Made by a program: the position numbers and the translations under genes
Shown: in pieces, positions 1-9,052 of the stretch
Layout: every line of letters begins with the position of its first letter
Numbering within the stretch: position 1 is the stretch's first letter
Assembly: GCF_002015115.1 (NCBI RefSeq)
Contig: NZ_MUYA01000007.1
Coordinates: 1-64,000 of the forward strand
Direction of reading: 5' to 3'
Length of the DNA stretch: 64,000 nt
DNA from: Haemophilus paracuniculus
GTDB lineage: Bacteria > Pseudomonadota > Gammaproteobacteria > Enterobacterales > Pasteurellaceae
The notes under the pieces: generated by a model
Told to the model about the DNA's origin: nothing
Seen by the model: only the letters and a program-made list of their open reading frames with translations
The model's database searches: none

Positions 1-29
1 AATATACAAGGGGGCAAAATAAGAATAAT

Positions 30-51
30 AAGGGACACAACCGTGTCCCTT
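30..51 (-). terminator. terminator of fdnGHI
   Basis: A 9-bp inverted repeat (AAGGGACAC / GTGTCCCTT, 4-nt loop) lies 11 bases beyond the fdnI stop codon. Read on the minus strand it is followed by a T-rich stretch, as expected for an intrinsic terminator. Its GGGACAC/GTGTCCC arms resemble one hairpin of the GGACGCC/GGGAC intergenic repeat seen near 20.9 kb. Confidence 0.7.
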
Positions 52-62
52 GTTGATTTACA

Positions 63-740
63 CTATTTGTGTTGGTTTTTGTCCGCTAACTCTTTTTCGA
101 GTTTGGGTAACACTTCTTCACGATACCATTTCGGGTGGTGTTTTTTCGCCCAGCGTACCGTTACCCAACCCTCGACCATTCCTCGGATCGAGCCTTTTAC
201 CCAGAATGCCATATAGATATGCACCATAATGCCGGTAAAGAGTAAGAAAGCGGCGGTTGAGTGAAGTAGGATCGCAATCCGAATCACAGGGATTGGGAAA
301 TTGTGTGAGAAGTATTGTCGCCACATAATCACGCCCGTGATAATCAAGGTAAACATTGCGAGGATCAGCGTCCAGAACAACATTTTTTGACCAAGATTAT
401 ATTTGCCGTTGTCGGCAACGGCGTGTTCGTTTCCTTTCAATACTTCCACGATCCCTTTCGCCCAGCGAATGTCGTTCTTTTCGGGAATGTTGTGTCGCCA
501 GTAAATTAACGCAAGAATAATAAAGGCGATAAACATAATAATTCCCGTGAACGGATGCACCGCTCGGGCGATTTGCGGGGTGCCGAGAATTTCGGTCAGC
601 CACGCGAAATCAGGGAAGAAAAATGCAATCCCAGTAAACGCCGTTAAGAAGAATGAAATCACCAAAAACCAGTGGCTAAGGCGAGCTGGCGTTTTGTGTC
701 GCACAATTTTGTGATCATTGCTGATCTTCATATTAGCCAT
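63..740 (-). CDS. fdnI: formate dehydrogenase-N/O, cytochrome b556 gamma subunit
   Basis: The 225-residue membrane subunit anchors formate dehydrogenase in the inner membrane and passes electrons from formate oxidation to the quinone pool through two b-type hemes. Four hydrophobic segments are visible (about residues 24-42, 63-80, 120-140 and 152-178). His23, His62, His160 and His174 fall exactly five residues beyond the four heme-ligand histidines known for E. coli FdnI (18, 57, 155, 169). I chose the ATG at 740 because an AGGAGG sits five bases before it; an in-frame extension to 830 would run into fdnH and has no such site. It overlaps the end of fdnH by eight bases and is the last gene of fdnGHI. 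H. influenzae calls this gene fdxI; fdnI versus fdoI cannot be settled from sequence alone. Confidence 0.95.
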   Translation of the reverse strand: MANMKISNDHKIVRHKTPARLSHWFLVISFFLTAFTGIAFFFPDFAWLTEILGTPQIARAVHPFTGIIMFIAFIILALIYWRHNIPEKNDIRWAKGIVEVLKGNEHAVADNGKYNLGQKMLFWTLILAMFTLIITGVIMWRQYFSHNFPIPVIRIAILLHSTAAFLLFTGIMVHIYMAFWVKGSIRGMVEGWVTVRWAKKHHPKWYREEVLPKLEKELADKNQHK

Positions 741-1638
741 TGTTGCCTCCTGTTGGGGTTTCCTCTTCTTCGTGTTCGTCCAGTTCTTCGGTGTTCGGCC
801 CGATTGCCACATAGTGAGCAATTTCCGCAAGGGCTAAACCGCCCATTGCCACCGCAGCCACTGGTTTTAACACATCTTTCCAGAGTTTGACCGTTGGGTC
901 GATTTGCGGATTTTTCGGCAAGCCTGAGTAAAGTTCTGGCTTGTCAGCGTGGTGTAACACATACATCACGTGCGTGCCGCCTACGCCCTCTGGGTTATAC
1001 ACGCCAGCGTTTTCGTAGCCACGGGTTTTGAGTTCCGCCACACGCTGTTCGCCGTAGTGCAACATATCTTCTTTGCTACCAAAGCGGATCGCCCCAGTCG
1101 GGCAGGTTTTCACGCAGGCAGGCTCTTGCCCCACATTGACACGATCAACGCAAAGGGTGCATTTGTAAACGCGGTTATCTTCTGGATTCATTCGTGGAAT
1201 GTTGAACGGACAACCAGCGATACAGTAACCGCAGCCGATACATTTATCCGATTGGAAATCGACAATCCCGTTGGCGTATTGAATAATCGCCCCTGGTGAT
1301 GGACAAGATTTCAAACAACCTGGTTCAGCACAATGCATACAGCCATCTTTGCGGATCAACCATTCCAAGCGGTCGTTTTCTTCCACTTCGTTGAAACGCA
1401 TTACCGTCCATGCTTTGGCGTTGAGATCCGTTGGGTTATCGTACACGCCGACACATTTTTCAGGCTCGGCACGAATATCATTCCATTCGGAACAGCCCAC
1501 CTGACAAGCCTTACAGCCGATACAGGTGGTAACATCAATCAACTTCGCCACTTCGATTTTGTGATCTCTGGCGTGTGGCGGTGGGGTTAGCCCTGAGGTT
1601 GCAGAGGCTTTGATAATATCTTGGGTATTTACACTCAT
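733..1638 (-). CDS. fdnH: formate dehydrogenase, iron-sulfur beta subunit
   Basis: The 301-residue subunit carries electrons from the periplasmic catalytic subunit to the membrane cytochrome. It shows four cysteine clusters for 4Fe-4S centres ([37 protein letters not shown] and CTLCVDRV...CVKTCP) and one C-terminal transmembrane helix (about residues 247-270) that fixes it to the membrane, as in E. coli FdnH/FdoH. The start at 1638 (MSVNTQD) follows a GGAGG six bases upstream; the longer in-frame reading starting at 1662 overlaps fdnG and lacks a comparable site. It sits one base after the fdnG stop and overlaps fdnI, so the three genes are translationally linked. Length matches the family (294-300). 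Confidence 0.95.
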   Translation of the reverse strand: MSVNTQDIIKASATSGLTPPPHARDHKIEVAKLIDVTTCIGCKACQVGCSEWNDIRAEPEKCVGVYDNPTDLNAKAWTVMRFNEVEENDRLEWLIRKDGCMHCAEPGCLKSCPSPGAIIQYANGIVDFQSDKCIGCGYCIAGCPFNIPRMNPEDNRVYKCTLCVDRVNVGQEPACVKTCPTGAIRFGSKEDMLHYGEQRVAELKTRGYENAGVYNPEGVGGTHVMYVLHHADKPELYSGLPKNPQIDPTVKLWKDVLKPVAAVAMGGLALAEIAHYVAIGPNTEELDEHEEEETPTGGNNG

Positions 1639-1639
1639 C

Positions 1640-4600
1640 TTATGCCTCCACTTTTTCAACATTCACGAGGAATGATTTAAATTCAGGGGTTTGCGAGTTG
1701 GCATCGCCCACGAATGGGGTAAGGGTGTTGGCAATAAAGCCTTTTTTACCTACGCCCTCGTAGCCCCAGTGAATCGGGATACCAATGTGGTGAATATCTT
1801 TGCCGTTCGCTTTTAACGCTTTTAAGCGTTTGGTAACAACCGCCACGGCTTTGATGTAACCGCGATTTGAACTCACTTTGACGAGATCGCCGTGTTTAAT
1901 CCCTTTTTCGTTAGCAAGGGTTTCGCCGATTTCCACAAATTGTTCTGGTTGAGCAATTACGTTGAGTAGTGAATGTTTCGTCCAGTAGTGGAAATGCTCG
2001 GTCAAGCGGTAGGTTGTGCCGACATAAGGGAACTGTTCCGCTTTACCCATTTGCTCTAAATCGGATTTGAACACCCGTGCCGCTGGGTTTGAAACTACAT
2101 TCGGGTGAAGTGGGTTCGTGCCGAGTGGCGTTTCAAAGGGTTCATAATGCTCTGGGAATGGGCCTTCCGCCATTTTATCTAATGCAAACAAGCGACCAAC
2201 ACCCTCGGCTTGCATAATAAATGGCATTGTGTTTGCCCCTGGTGGTGCCATGCCGAAGTCGGCAACGTCCACATAGTTCCAGTTTTTACCGTTCCATTTG
2301 ACGAGCTGGCGTTTTTTATCCCACGGATTGCCGTTAATGTCCGCCGAGGCACGGTTGTAAATAATACGGCGGTTCATCGGCCACGCAAACGCCCAACCGA
2401 GGGTATTCCCTAAACCAGACGGATCGGCATTATCACGGTTCGCCATTTGGTTGCCTTTTGGTGTCCATTGACCCGTGTAGATCCAACAACCTGCCGAGGT
2501 TGTGCCGTCATCACGCAGTTGAGCGAAGCTGGATAACAACTCGCCTTTTTTCACGATAATCTGACCGCTTGCATCGGTTAAATCTTCCAACGCATAGCCG
2601 TTGCTCTCTTTGGCGAGTTCATCTGGCATTGGGCTGTGTGGAATTTGATAATGCCATTGCATTGCCTCAAAGGATTCGCGTCCTTTACCGCCTTCTTCCT
2701 CGTAAAGTTCGAGTAAGGCTTCACGGATTCCTGCGAGAATTTCCACGTCTGGCAAGGCTTCGGCAGGGGCTTCTGACCCTTTCCAGTGCCATTGTAACCA
2801 GCGACCAGAGTTGGCGATTGAGCCATCTTCTTCCGCAAAACAGGTAGTCGGCAAGCGGAATACTTCCGTTTGAATGGATGCGGTGTCCACATCGTTCATC
2901 TCACCGTGATTTTGCCAGAACGAAGCGGTTTCCGTTGAAAGCGGATCCATTGTGATTAAGAATTTCAACTTGCTTAATGAACGCACCACTTTGTTTTTAT
3001 TCGGGAACGAAGCCACAGGGTTAAAGCCTTGGCAGATATAGCCGTTTACTTTGCCCTCGTCCATCATTGAGAAGAATTTTAGTACATCGTAAGTGCCGTC
3101 CCATTTCGGCAAGTAATCAAAGCCCCAGTTGTTCTCTTTGGTGGCTTTGTCGCCGTAGAAGGTTTTCATCAAGCTGACGAAGAACTTCGGCGTATTTTGC
3201 CAGTAGTTTACTTGGTCAGGTTGGGTGGCTTTTGGCGTAACCGCTTGGATATATTGCTCATAAGTTGCCTCTTTTTCAGACGGCAAACGCAAATACCCTG
3301 GTAGGCTAGTAGAAAGCAAGCCTAAATCGGTTAAACCTTGAATGTTTGAGTGTCCACGCAACGCATTCACGCCACCGCCAGCCATACCCATATTACCGAG
3401 CAATAGCTGAATCATTGCCATTGTGCGAATGTTTTGTGCGCCGACCGAGTGTTGTGTCCAGCCTAACGCATAGAGAATGGTCATCGTTTTATCTGGCACG
3501 GCTGTTTTCGCCACTTCTTCGCAGAAGTAGAGGAAATCTTGCTGTTTCGTGCCACAAATTTGTTCAACCACTTCTGGCGTGTAGCGAGAAACGTGTTCTT
3601 TCAACAAGTTAATTACGCAACGAGGGTGTTGCAATGTCATATCACGTTTGGCGTAGCCGTTTTCATCGAATTGGTAGTTCCAAGTCGATTTATCATAACG
3701 GCGATTTTCCGCATCGTAGCCCGTGAATAACCCATCATTAAACCCAAAGCCCTCATCGACTAAGAAAGAAGCGTTGGTGTAGTTTTTCACATATTCGTGT
3801 TGGATTTTATCGTTTTCAAGCAAGTAACGGATCACCCCAGAAAGGAACGTAATATCCGTGCCTGAACGAATTGGCGAATACCAGTCCGCCACCGAAGCAG
3901 TACGGTGGAAACGTGGATCAACCACTAATAATTTCGCATTATTGCGTGTTTTGGCTTCAATCGCCCAACGGAAACCAACAGGGTGAGCTTCCGCCGCATT
4001 ACCGCCCATTACCACCACAAGGTTCGCATTTTTAATATCGACCCAGTGATTTGTCATCGCACCGCGACCAAATGTTGGGGCAAGACTTGCCACCGTTGGT
4101 CCGTGTCAAACACGAGCTTGGTTATCGACCGCTAGCATTCCCAAGGATCTCGCCCATTTCTGCGTGAGTAATCCTGTTTCATTGCTAGACGCCGAAGCAC
4201 AGAGCATTCCCGTTGTGAGCCAGCGATTGACCGTGACCCCTGCCTCATTTTTTTCGACAAAGTTTGCGTCACGGTCGGCTTTGAGATGTTTTGCAATCCG
4301 TTTAAAGGTTTCTTCCCAAGTTAAACGCACCCATTTATCCGAACCTGCGGCACGAAATTCTGGGTATTGCAAACGATTTGGACTATTAACGTAGTCTAAC
4401 GCACCAGCCCCTTTCGGACATAATGCACCACGATTGACAGGGTGATCAGGGTCGCCCTCGATATGGAATAGTTTACTTTTCACATTGCGTGCGGTGTCGC
4501 CCATACTATACAGCAACATACCACAACCAACGGAACAATATGTACAGGTGTTGCGAGTCTCTTTGGCTTGCAACAATTTGTATGAACGAGGTGCTGCCAA

Positions 4601-4693
4601 CGCCGTTGCTGGGGCAAAGCCCAACATCGCTGCGGACGTGCCCGCCATACCACCTGCACAGATTTTAAAGAACTTACGTCTTGAAATCTGCAT
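1640..4693 (-). CDS. fdnG: formate dehydrogenase catalytic subunit, selenocysteine-containing
   Basis: The molybdopterin-dependent catalytic subunit oxidises formate to CO2 in the periplasm. The frame is interrupted by one TGA (4106-4108), which is selenocysteine 196 in the context QARV-U-HGPT, the same residue number as in E. coli FdnG. Counting it, the protein is 1017 residues, the family length. A twin-arginine signal (SRRKFFK, residues 4-10) directs folded export, and an N-terminal cluster ([11 protein letters not shown]...C) binds a 4Fe-4S centre. The ATG at 4693 has AGGAG five bases upstream and gives the E. coli-like N terminus; a GTG two codons earlier is less likely. A predicted SECIS hairpin follows the TGA. 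Standard gene callers will split this gene into two ORFs. Selenocysteine insertion requires selABC elsewhere in the genome (not seen here). Confidence 0.97.
4067..4108 (-). promoter_or_regulatory. bacterial SECIS element of fdnG
   Basis: The UGA codon (4106-4108) is followed on the coding strand by a perfect 5-bp stem GGCAA/TTGCC with the short loop GTC (4079-4091). This is the apical part of the hairpin that SelB binds in E. coli fdnG and fdhF, at the usual distance of about 15 nucleotides after the UGA. Confidence 0.8.
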
Positions 4694-4833
4694 AATCACT
4701 CCTAAACCGCCGAAGCGGTTACCACAAAAAACAAAAATTTAAGGCGAACCTCAAATAGATCCGTTATTATTCACGCCTTATCGCAAAAATCCATACAATC
4801 TTTGGGGTAAGGCTCGAAAAATTTCACGTTTAT

Positions 4834-4847
4834 TTGATATAAGCCAA
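4834..4847. promoter_or_regulatory. possible FNR-like site between fdnG and fdhD
   Basis: TTGAT-ATAA-GCCAA has a perfect left FNR half-site (TTGAT), the correct 4-bp spacer and three of five matches in the right half (ATCAA). It lies in the 207-bp divergent region between fdnG and fdhD, where anaerobic control would make sense. The match is partial, so this is a weak call. No gene is visible in the rest of this interval. Confidence 0.35.
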
Positions 4848-4900
4848 AAATTGAGCGTATTATACAAATTTTTAACAAAATAAACTACTTTTTAAAGAAA

Positions 4901-5713
4901 ATGATGAACGCCACCACAACCACGCAAGCGGTACGATTACACCAAAATTTTACCGCTGAAATCGCAGAAGAAAGGTTAATTTGTGAAGTGCCAGTTGCCC
5001 TCGTTTACAACGGCATTTCCCATACCGTGATGATGTGTACCCCCACCGATCTCGCCGATTTCGCCCTTGGATTTTCCCTCGCCGAAGGCATTTTAGACAG
5101 CCCCTCGCAACTTTACGGCTTGGATATTGTGAAACAAGCGAACGGGATTGAAATTCAACTCGAAATCGCCAGCCGAGCCTTTGTCGCCCTCAAAGAAAAA
5201 AGACGCTCAATGGCAGGGCGGACGGGCTGCGGTATTTGTGGGGTCGAGCAGTTGGAACAGGTCAGCCAATGCAAAATTTTACCGAAATCCCACCGCTTGC
5301 AAGGGGTAGATCCTACCATTTTGGACGGCTGCCTCGCCCAATTAGAGCAAGCCCAACAGCTCGCCCACCAAACAGGGGCAAGCCACGCCGCCGCCTTTTT
5401 CAGCCCCGAGGGGAAATTATTGGCGATTCGGGAAGATGTAGGGCGGCACGTTGCCCTCGACAAACTACTCGGCTGGCACGCCAACGCAGGGCAACCCCTC
5501 GGCTTCGTGTTCGTTACCAGCCGAGCCAGCTTTGAAATGGTACAAAAATGCCTCGCCTGCGGCATTGAAATGCTTTGTGCTATTTCCGCCACCACCGAAA
5601 TGGCGGTCAAACTCGCCCAACAGTTGGAATTTAGTTTACTGGCGTTTACAAGAAAAGGGCGGACTACGGTGTATAGTGGGGGGCATCGGGTAAATGGGGT
5701 TGCAAGCGGGTAG
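4901..5713 (+). CDS. fdhD: formate dehydrogenase accessory sulfurtransferase
   Basis: FdhD carries sulfur from the cysteine desulfurase IscS to the molybdenum cofactor of formate dehydrogenase, a step needed for an active enzyme. The 270-residue protein keeps the conserved GRTGCGICG motif with the sulfur-relay cysteines Cys110 and Cys113, and the C-terminal region with TSRASFEMVQK. It is transcribed divergently from fdnGHI, its functional partner. Two ATGs are adjacent (4901, 4904); there is only a weak purine-rich ribosome site (AAAGAAA), so the exact start is uncertain by one codon. The C-terminal coding region is GC-richer than its surroundings, but nothing else suggests transfer. Confidence 0.95.
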   Translation: MMNATTTTQAVRLHQNFTAEIAEERLICEVPVALVYNGISHTVMMCTPTDLADFALGFSLAEGILDSPSQLYGLDIVKQANGIEIQLEIASRAFVALKEKRRSMAGRTGCGICGVEQLEQVSQCKILPKSHRLQGVDPTILDGCLAQLEQAQQLAHQTGASHAAAFFSPEGKLLAIREDVGRHVALDKLLGWHANAGQPLGFVFVTSRASFEMVQKCLACGIEMLCAISATTEMAVKLAQQLEFSLLAFTRKGRTTVYSGGHRVNGVASG

Positions 5714-5750
5714 ATTGTTGAAAATTTTAAAATCCTACTTCTTTGGATTG

Positions 5751-5980
5751 AGGGCAGATATAAAATCCGCCCCTACGAATGGTTATTTGCTCGGATAAAT
5801 TCCCCCGTCATTTTGCGTTGAGCGGTTTCGTCAATTTCAAGGTCAATTTGTACTGTTTGAGCTTGCGAAGCAAGCGAGTTTACAAATTGACCGCCGAAAT
5901 TAGAAACAAGCGAAACATCAGCAAAATGCTCGGGGTCGCCTTTCTTTGCCTACTTTCTTTGGCGAAGCAAAGAAAGTAGG
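5751..5980 (+). repeat. composite structured intergenic repeat, copy A
   Basis: This fills most of the 401-bp gap between fdhD and lutC; no gene is visible. In order it holds a GGGCRGAT...ATCCGCCC hairpin ending CCTACGAA, a conserved core starting CCCCCGTCATTTTGCGTTG, a hairpin with arms GGTCAATTTGTA/TACAAATTGACC, and a closing perfect 13-bp hairpin CCTACTTTCTTTG/CAAAGAAAGTAGG. The same element occurs at 43916-44152 and 45802-45980 (both inverted), and truncated at 31237-31328. Stem differences between copies are compensated. Confidence 0.85.
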
Positions 5981-6070
5981 AACTAACAAGGGGTAGGATT
6001 GTTGAAAAATTCACTTTGGATTATTATTCTACCAAACACGATATTTCCCAAAATCCCACCCCTTGCCAAT

Positions 6071-6100
6071 AAAAAAACGGACACTTTGTGTCCGTTTTTT
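6071..6100 (-). terminator. terminator of lldP-lutABC
   Basis: AACGGACAC/GTGTCCGTT with a 3-nt loop (stem 6076-6096), flanked by A and T runs, lies just after the lutC stop codon. On the minus strand it ends in seven T residues, a classical intrinsic terminator. Confidence 0.9.
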
Positions 6101-6114
6101 AGCTTAGAACAAAA

Positions 6115-6819
6115 TTACAAATCGTCAATCACGACATAAATTTTGTTTACTGGGCCGTGTACGCCGACGACTTTGATTAGCTCAATGTCGGCGGTGGCAC
6201 TTGGACCTGAGATGATGTTTACGCAAGAGGGCATTCTTTCGCCGTTTTGGGCTTTGTCGTGCAGGATTTTTGCCAGTTGTGCCACGCGTGGTAACACGGT
6301 GCTTTTGCGTAATACTACGATGGATTTTTCAGGTAGCAAGCTCACGGAACGACCAAATTCCTTGTCGGAAAATAGTACGATACCGCCCGATTCTGCTAAA
6401 CCATATTCGCCGTAAACGATACCGATATTGGCGTTGGCGGCTTTGTTTAAGTTTTCTGCCGATTGGTTGAAATCCCACACATAGCTGTCGCTGTATTTGG
6501 CTTGCACCGCTTGGGTAATGCCGAGATCCGCGAGGCGTTGATCGTTGTTTAAGATTACGCTACCACCACCATATTTTTCGCATAATTCGAGGATTGTGGC
6601 GGTTAAATCGGCTTCTTTTACTTCGGCAACATCCACCAACATCACTTTGGCGAAGTCGATAAACTCTTGGCAGAGTTGGGCTTGGCTACGATCCGTCAAG
6701 CGGGTGGTTGGGTGATTATTTACCAAGGTTGGCATCGGCTCTGGCACGAGTTGGCGAGGTCTGCCCATTCTTTCGGCTAACTTGTTTAAAAAGTTTTCAC
6801 GATTTTGTAAATCCAACAT
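6115..6819 (-). CDS. lutC: L-lactate utilisation protein LutC (LUD domain)
   Basis: A 234-residue LUD-domain protein (YkgG in E. coli). Together with LutA and LutB it forms the cytoplasmic, flavin-independent complex that oxidises L-lactate to pyruvate. The C-terminal half contains the typical glycine-rich region GIVYGEYGLAESGGIV and SGPSATADIELI. Its ATG shares one base with the lutB stop codon (TAATG), so translation is coupled. It is the last gene of the lldP-lutA-lutB-lutC block and is followed by a strong terminator. Confidence 0.93.
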   Translation of the reverse strand: MLDLQNRENFLNKLAERMGRPRQLVPEPMPTLVNNHPTTRLTDRSQAQLCQEFIDFAKVMLVDVAEVKEADLTATILELCEKYGGGSVILNNDQRLADLGITQAVQAKYSDSYVWDFNQSAENLNKAANANIGIVYGEYGLAESGGIVLFSDKEFGRSVSLLPEKSIVVLRKSTVLPRVAQLAKILHDKAQNGERMPSCVNIISGPSATADIELIKVVGVHGPVNKIYVVIDDL

Positions 6820-8231
6820 TAGTTTTTCCCTCTTTTTTCAAACCATTCACGGAAACTTTCGCCCTCTGGGGTTGGTAGATCGCGGGCTTTTGTCCATTCT
6901 GCTAATGCACCCACTTGAATTGGGGCTTTGCCATTTTTGATGAATTTCGCCGCCACTTTCGCCCCGACTTTCATTCCCACTTTCCATAAAGTTGGGTGTG
7001 AGTTGGCGAAGTTGAAACCGAAGATCGATAAACGTTCTGCGGCTGGGGTCATTCCGCTTTGGGCGATATGCTCACGGTGTTTGAGGATCAACTGGGCGAG
7101 TGGAATTTTCACTGGGCAAACCGAGTTACACGCGGTACAAAGCGAGCAAGCGTATGGCAACTCTTTAAACTCTTCGTAGCCACCGAGTAACGGCGAAATC
7201 ACCGAGCCGATTGGGCCTGGATAGATTGAGCCGTAGCCGTGTCCGCCGATTTGACGGTAAGCAGGGCAGGTGTTCAAGCACGCACCGCAACGGATACAAC
7301 GTAAAACTTCTTTAAATTCGCTCTCTAAAATTTTTGAGCGACCGTTATCCACGATCACAAGGTGGAATTCTTCTGGACCGTCTGTTTCACCGTCAAGACG
7401 AGGGCCGGTCAGCCAAGTGTTGTAAGCGGTCAGTTTTGCCCCCACCGCACTACGGGCAAGCATTGTGATAAGCACATCAACTTCTTGGAAAGTTGGGGCT
7501 AAACGTTCCATACCCATTACGGCGATGTGCGTTTTTGGCACGGTGGTGGCTAAACGTAAGTTCCCTTCGTTGGTAACGAGACAGACTGAACCCGTTTCTG
7601 CCACGGCAAAGTTACAGCCACTGATCCCAATATCGGCTTCCAAGAAATCTTTGCGGATCACTTGGCGAATGAAAGCGGTCATTTCCTCCGGGGTTTCTGA
7701 ACCGTTGTAGCCGAGCTGTTCGTGCAATTCTTGGCGGATTTTGTAGCGGTCTTTGTGGATCGCTGGCACAACGATGTGAGAAGGTTTGTCGCCTACGATT
7801 TGTAGCAAATATTCGCCCAAATCGGTTTCAACCACTTTCATTCCCTCTTTTTCTAGCACTTCGTTCAAGCCGATTTCTTCGGTTACCATTGATTTGGATT
7901 TTACGATTTTTTTCGCTTGTTTTTCGAGTGCCACTTTGCGGATATAAGCGGTCGCTTCTTCGGCGGTTTCTGCAAAATAGACGTGTCCGCCGTTTTGGTG
8001 GACTTTTTCGCTTAATTGATAGAGGTAGGCATCAAGGTTGGCGAGAACGTGGTTACGGATCTGCTTGGCAAGATCACGCCACTCTTCCCAGTTGCCTAAT
8101 TCATTGACCATTTTCAAGCGGTTTGCCCCGATAGTTTCTTGGGCTTTTACCACCGCTTTACGCATCATTTCGTTTTGGATTTGGTTATCCACACGAACTT
8201 TGAACGCAAGATTACTGGTTTTTAAAGACAT
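6819..8231 (-). CDS. lutB: L-lactate utilisation iron-sulfur protein LutB
   Basis: A 470-residue protein (YkgF) with an N-terminal LUD domain and a C-terminal ferredoxin-like part carrying two 4Fe-4S motifs, CIRCGACLNTCP and CSLCTACNSVCP (around residues 310-375). It is the electron-transfer core of the LutABC L-lactate oxidation complex. The start at 8231 is preceded by AGGAGG that lies inside the end of lutA; only one base separates the two genes. Length matches the family (about 475). Confidence 0.95.
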   Translation of the reverse strand: MSLKTSNLAFKVRVDNQIQNEMMRKAVVKAQETIGANRLKMVNELGNWEEWRDLAKQIRNHVLANLDAYLYQLSEKVHQNGGHVYFAETAEEATAYIRKVALEKQAKKIVKSKSMVTEEIGLNEVLEKEGMKVVETDLGEYLLQIVGDKPSHIVVPAIHKDRYKIRQELHEQLGYNGSETPEEMTAFIRQVIRKDFLEADIGISGCNFAVAETGSVCLVTNEGNLRLATTVPKTHIAVMGMERLAPTFQEVDVLITMLARSAVGAKLTAYNTWLTGPRLDGETDGPEEFHLVIVDNGRSKILESEFKEVLRCIRCGACLNTCPAYRQIGGHGYGSIYPGPIGSVISPLLGGYEEFKELPYACSLCTACNSVCPVKIPLAQLILKHREHIAQSGMTPAAERLSIFGFNFANSHPTLWKVGMKVGAKVAAKFIKNGKAPIQVGALAEWTKARDLPTPEGESFREWFEKRGKN

Positions 8232-8232
8232 T

Positions 8233-8964
8233 TTAGTTACCCTCCTGCATTAACACTTCGGCGATGTGCATTACTTTCACTGGATTGCCTTCACGGCTTA
8301 AACGTCCGCCGATGTTCATTAAACAGCTTACGTCTGCTCCGATCAGGTAGTCAGGGGTAACTTCGGTTAAGTGTTCCACTTTTTCGGTTACCATTTCGCC
8401 TGAGATTTCTGCCATTTTGACCGAGAATGTACCACCAAATCCGCAACAGGTTTCTTGGTTGTGGATTGGCAATAATTCTAAGCCTTGCACGTTTTGAAGT
8501 AGGGTAATCGGCTCGTCTTTAATGCCTAATTTGCGGAAAAGACTGCAAGAAGGGTGGTAAACCGCTTTGCCGGTTAATTTCGCCCCAACGTTGGTAACTT
8601 TGAGGGTATTAACGATAAAATCGGTTAAATCTTTGAAACGATCCGCCACTTTTTGTGAGCGTTTTGCCCATTCGGTTTCGCCGAAACGTTCAAACAGTTC
8701 TGGGTAGTTTTTGATCGCATACACACAAGAGCCTGCTGGGGCAACGATAGGATAATCATTGACTTCAAAGGTTGCCACGAGGTTTTTCATTCCCTCTAAG
8801 GCTTGTTTGGTGTAGCCACTGTTGATCGCAGGTTGTCCACAACAACCTTGCTTTTCAAGGAAGATCACGTTACAGCCTAATTTTTCAAGCAAGAGAACGG
8901 TGTTTTTTGCCACCCCTGCTTTCATTACGTCTGCGATGCAGGTAACGTAAAAATTGACGTTCAT
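8233..8964 (-). CDS. lutA: L-lactate utilisation protein LutA
   Basis: A 243-residue protein (YkgE) with two cysteine-rich CCG-type domains: FLEKQGCCGQPA (around residues 60-75) and NQETCCGFGGTFS near residue 190. These bind iron-sulfur clusters in the lactate oxidation complex. The ATG at 8964 (MNVNFYVTC) has GGAG six bases upstream; an in-frame extension to 9039 would read through the hairpin preceding the gene and is not supported. It is the first of three tightly packed lut genes, 88 bases after the lactate permease gene lldP. Confidence 0.94.
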   Translation of the reverse strand: MNVNFYVTCIADVMKAGVAKNTVLLLEKLGCNVIFLEKQGCCGQPAINSGYTKQALEGMKNLVATFEVNDYPIVAPAGSCVYAIKNYPELFERFGETEWAKRSQKVADRFKDLTDFIVNTLKVTNVGAKLTGKAVYHPSCSLFRKLGIKDEPITLLQNVQGLELLPIHNQETCCGFGGTFSVKMAEISGEMVTEKVEHLTEVTPDYLIGADVSCLMNIGGRLSREGNPVKVMHIAEVLMQEGN

Positions 8965-9002
8965 AGGAAACTCCAACAAATAAAAGAATAAAGAAAGATC
9001 GG

Positions 9003-9029
9003 AAAACGCCCAACGTGAAGCTGGGCGTA
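9003..9029 (-). terminator. hairpin between lldP and lutA
   Basis: A stem ACGCCCA/TGGGCGT with a 9-nt loop sits between lldP and lutA. On the minus strand it is followed by TTTCC. A leaky terminator or processing hairpin here would set lldP and lutABC expression apart; no other function can be read. Confidence 0.6.
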
Positions 9030-9052
9030 AAAATTTCATTTAATCATACCGC

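Noticed and set aside
1640..4699. Two separate genes for the halves of fdnG
   Set aside because: The single TGA coincides with the known selenocysteine and is followed by a SECIS-like hairpin.
5779..5979. A 66-residue plus-strand frame in copy A, with similar frames in copy C
   Set aside because: The frame follows the repeat's hairpins, is broken in copy C and B, and has no ribosome site. The structure, not the reading frame, is conserved.
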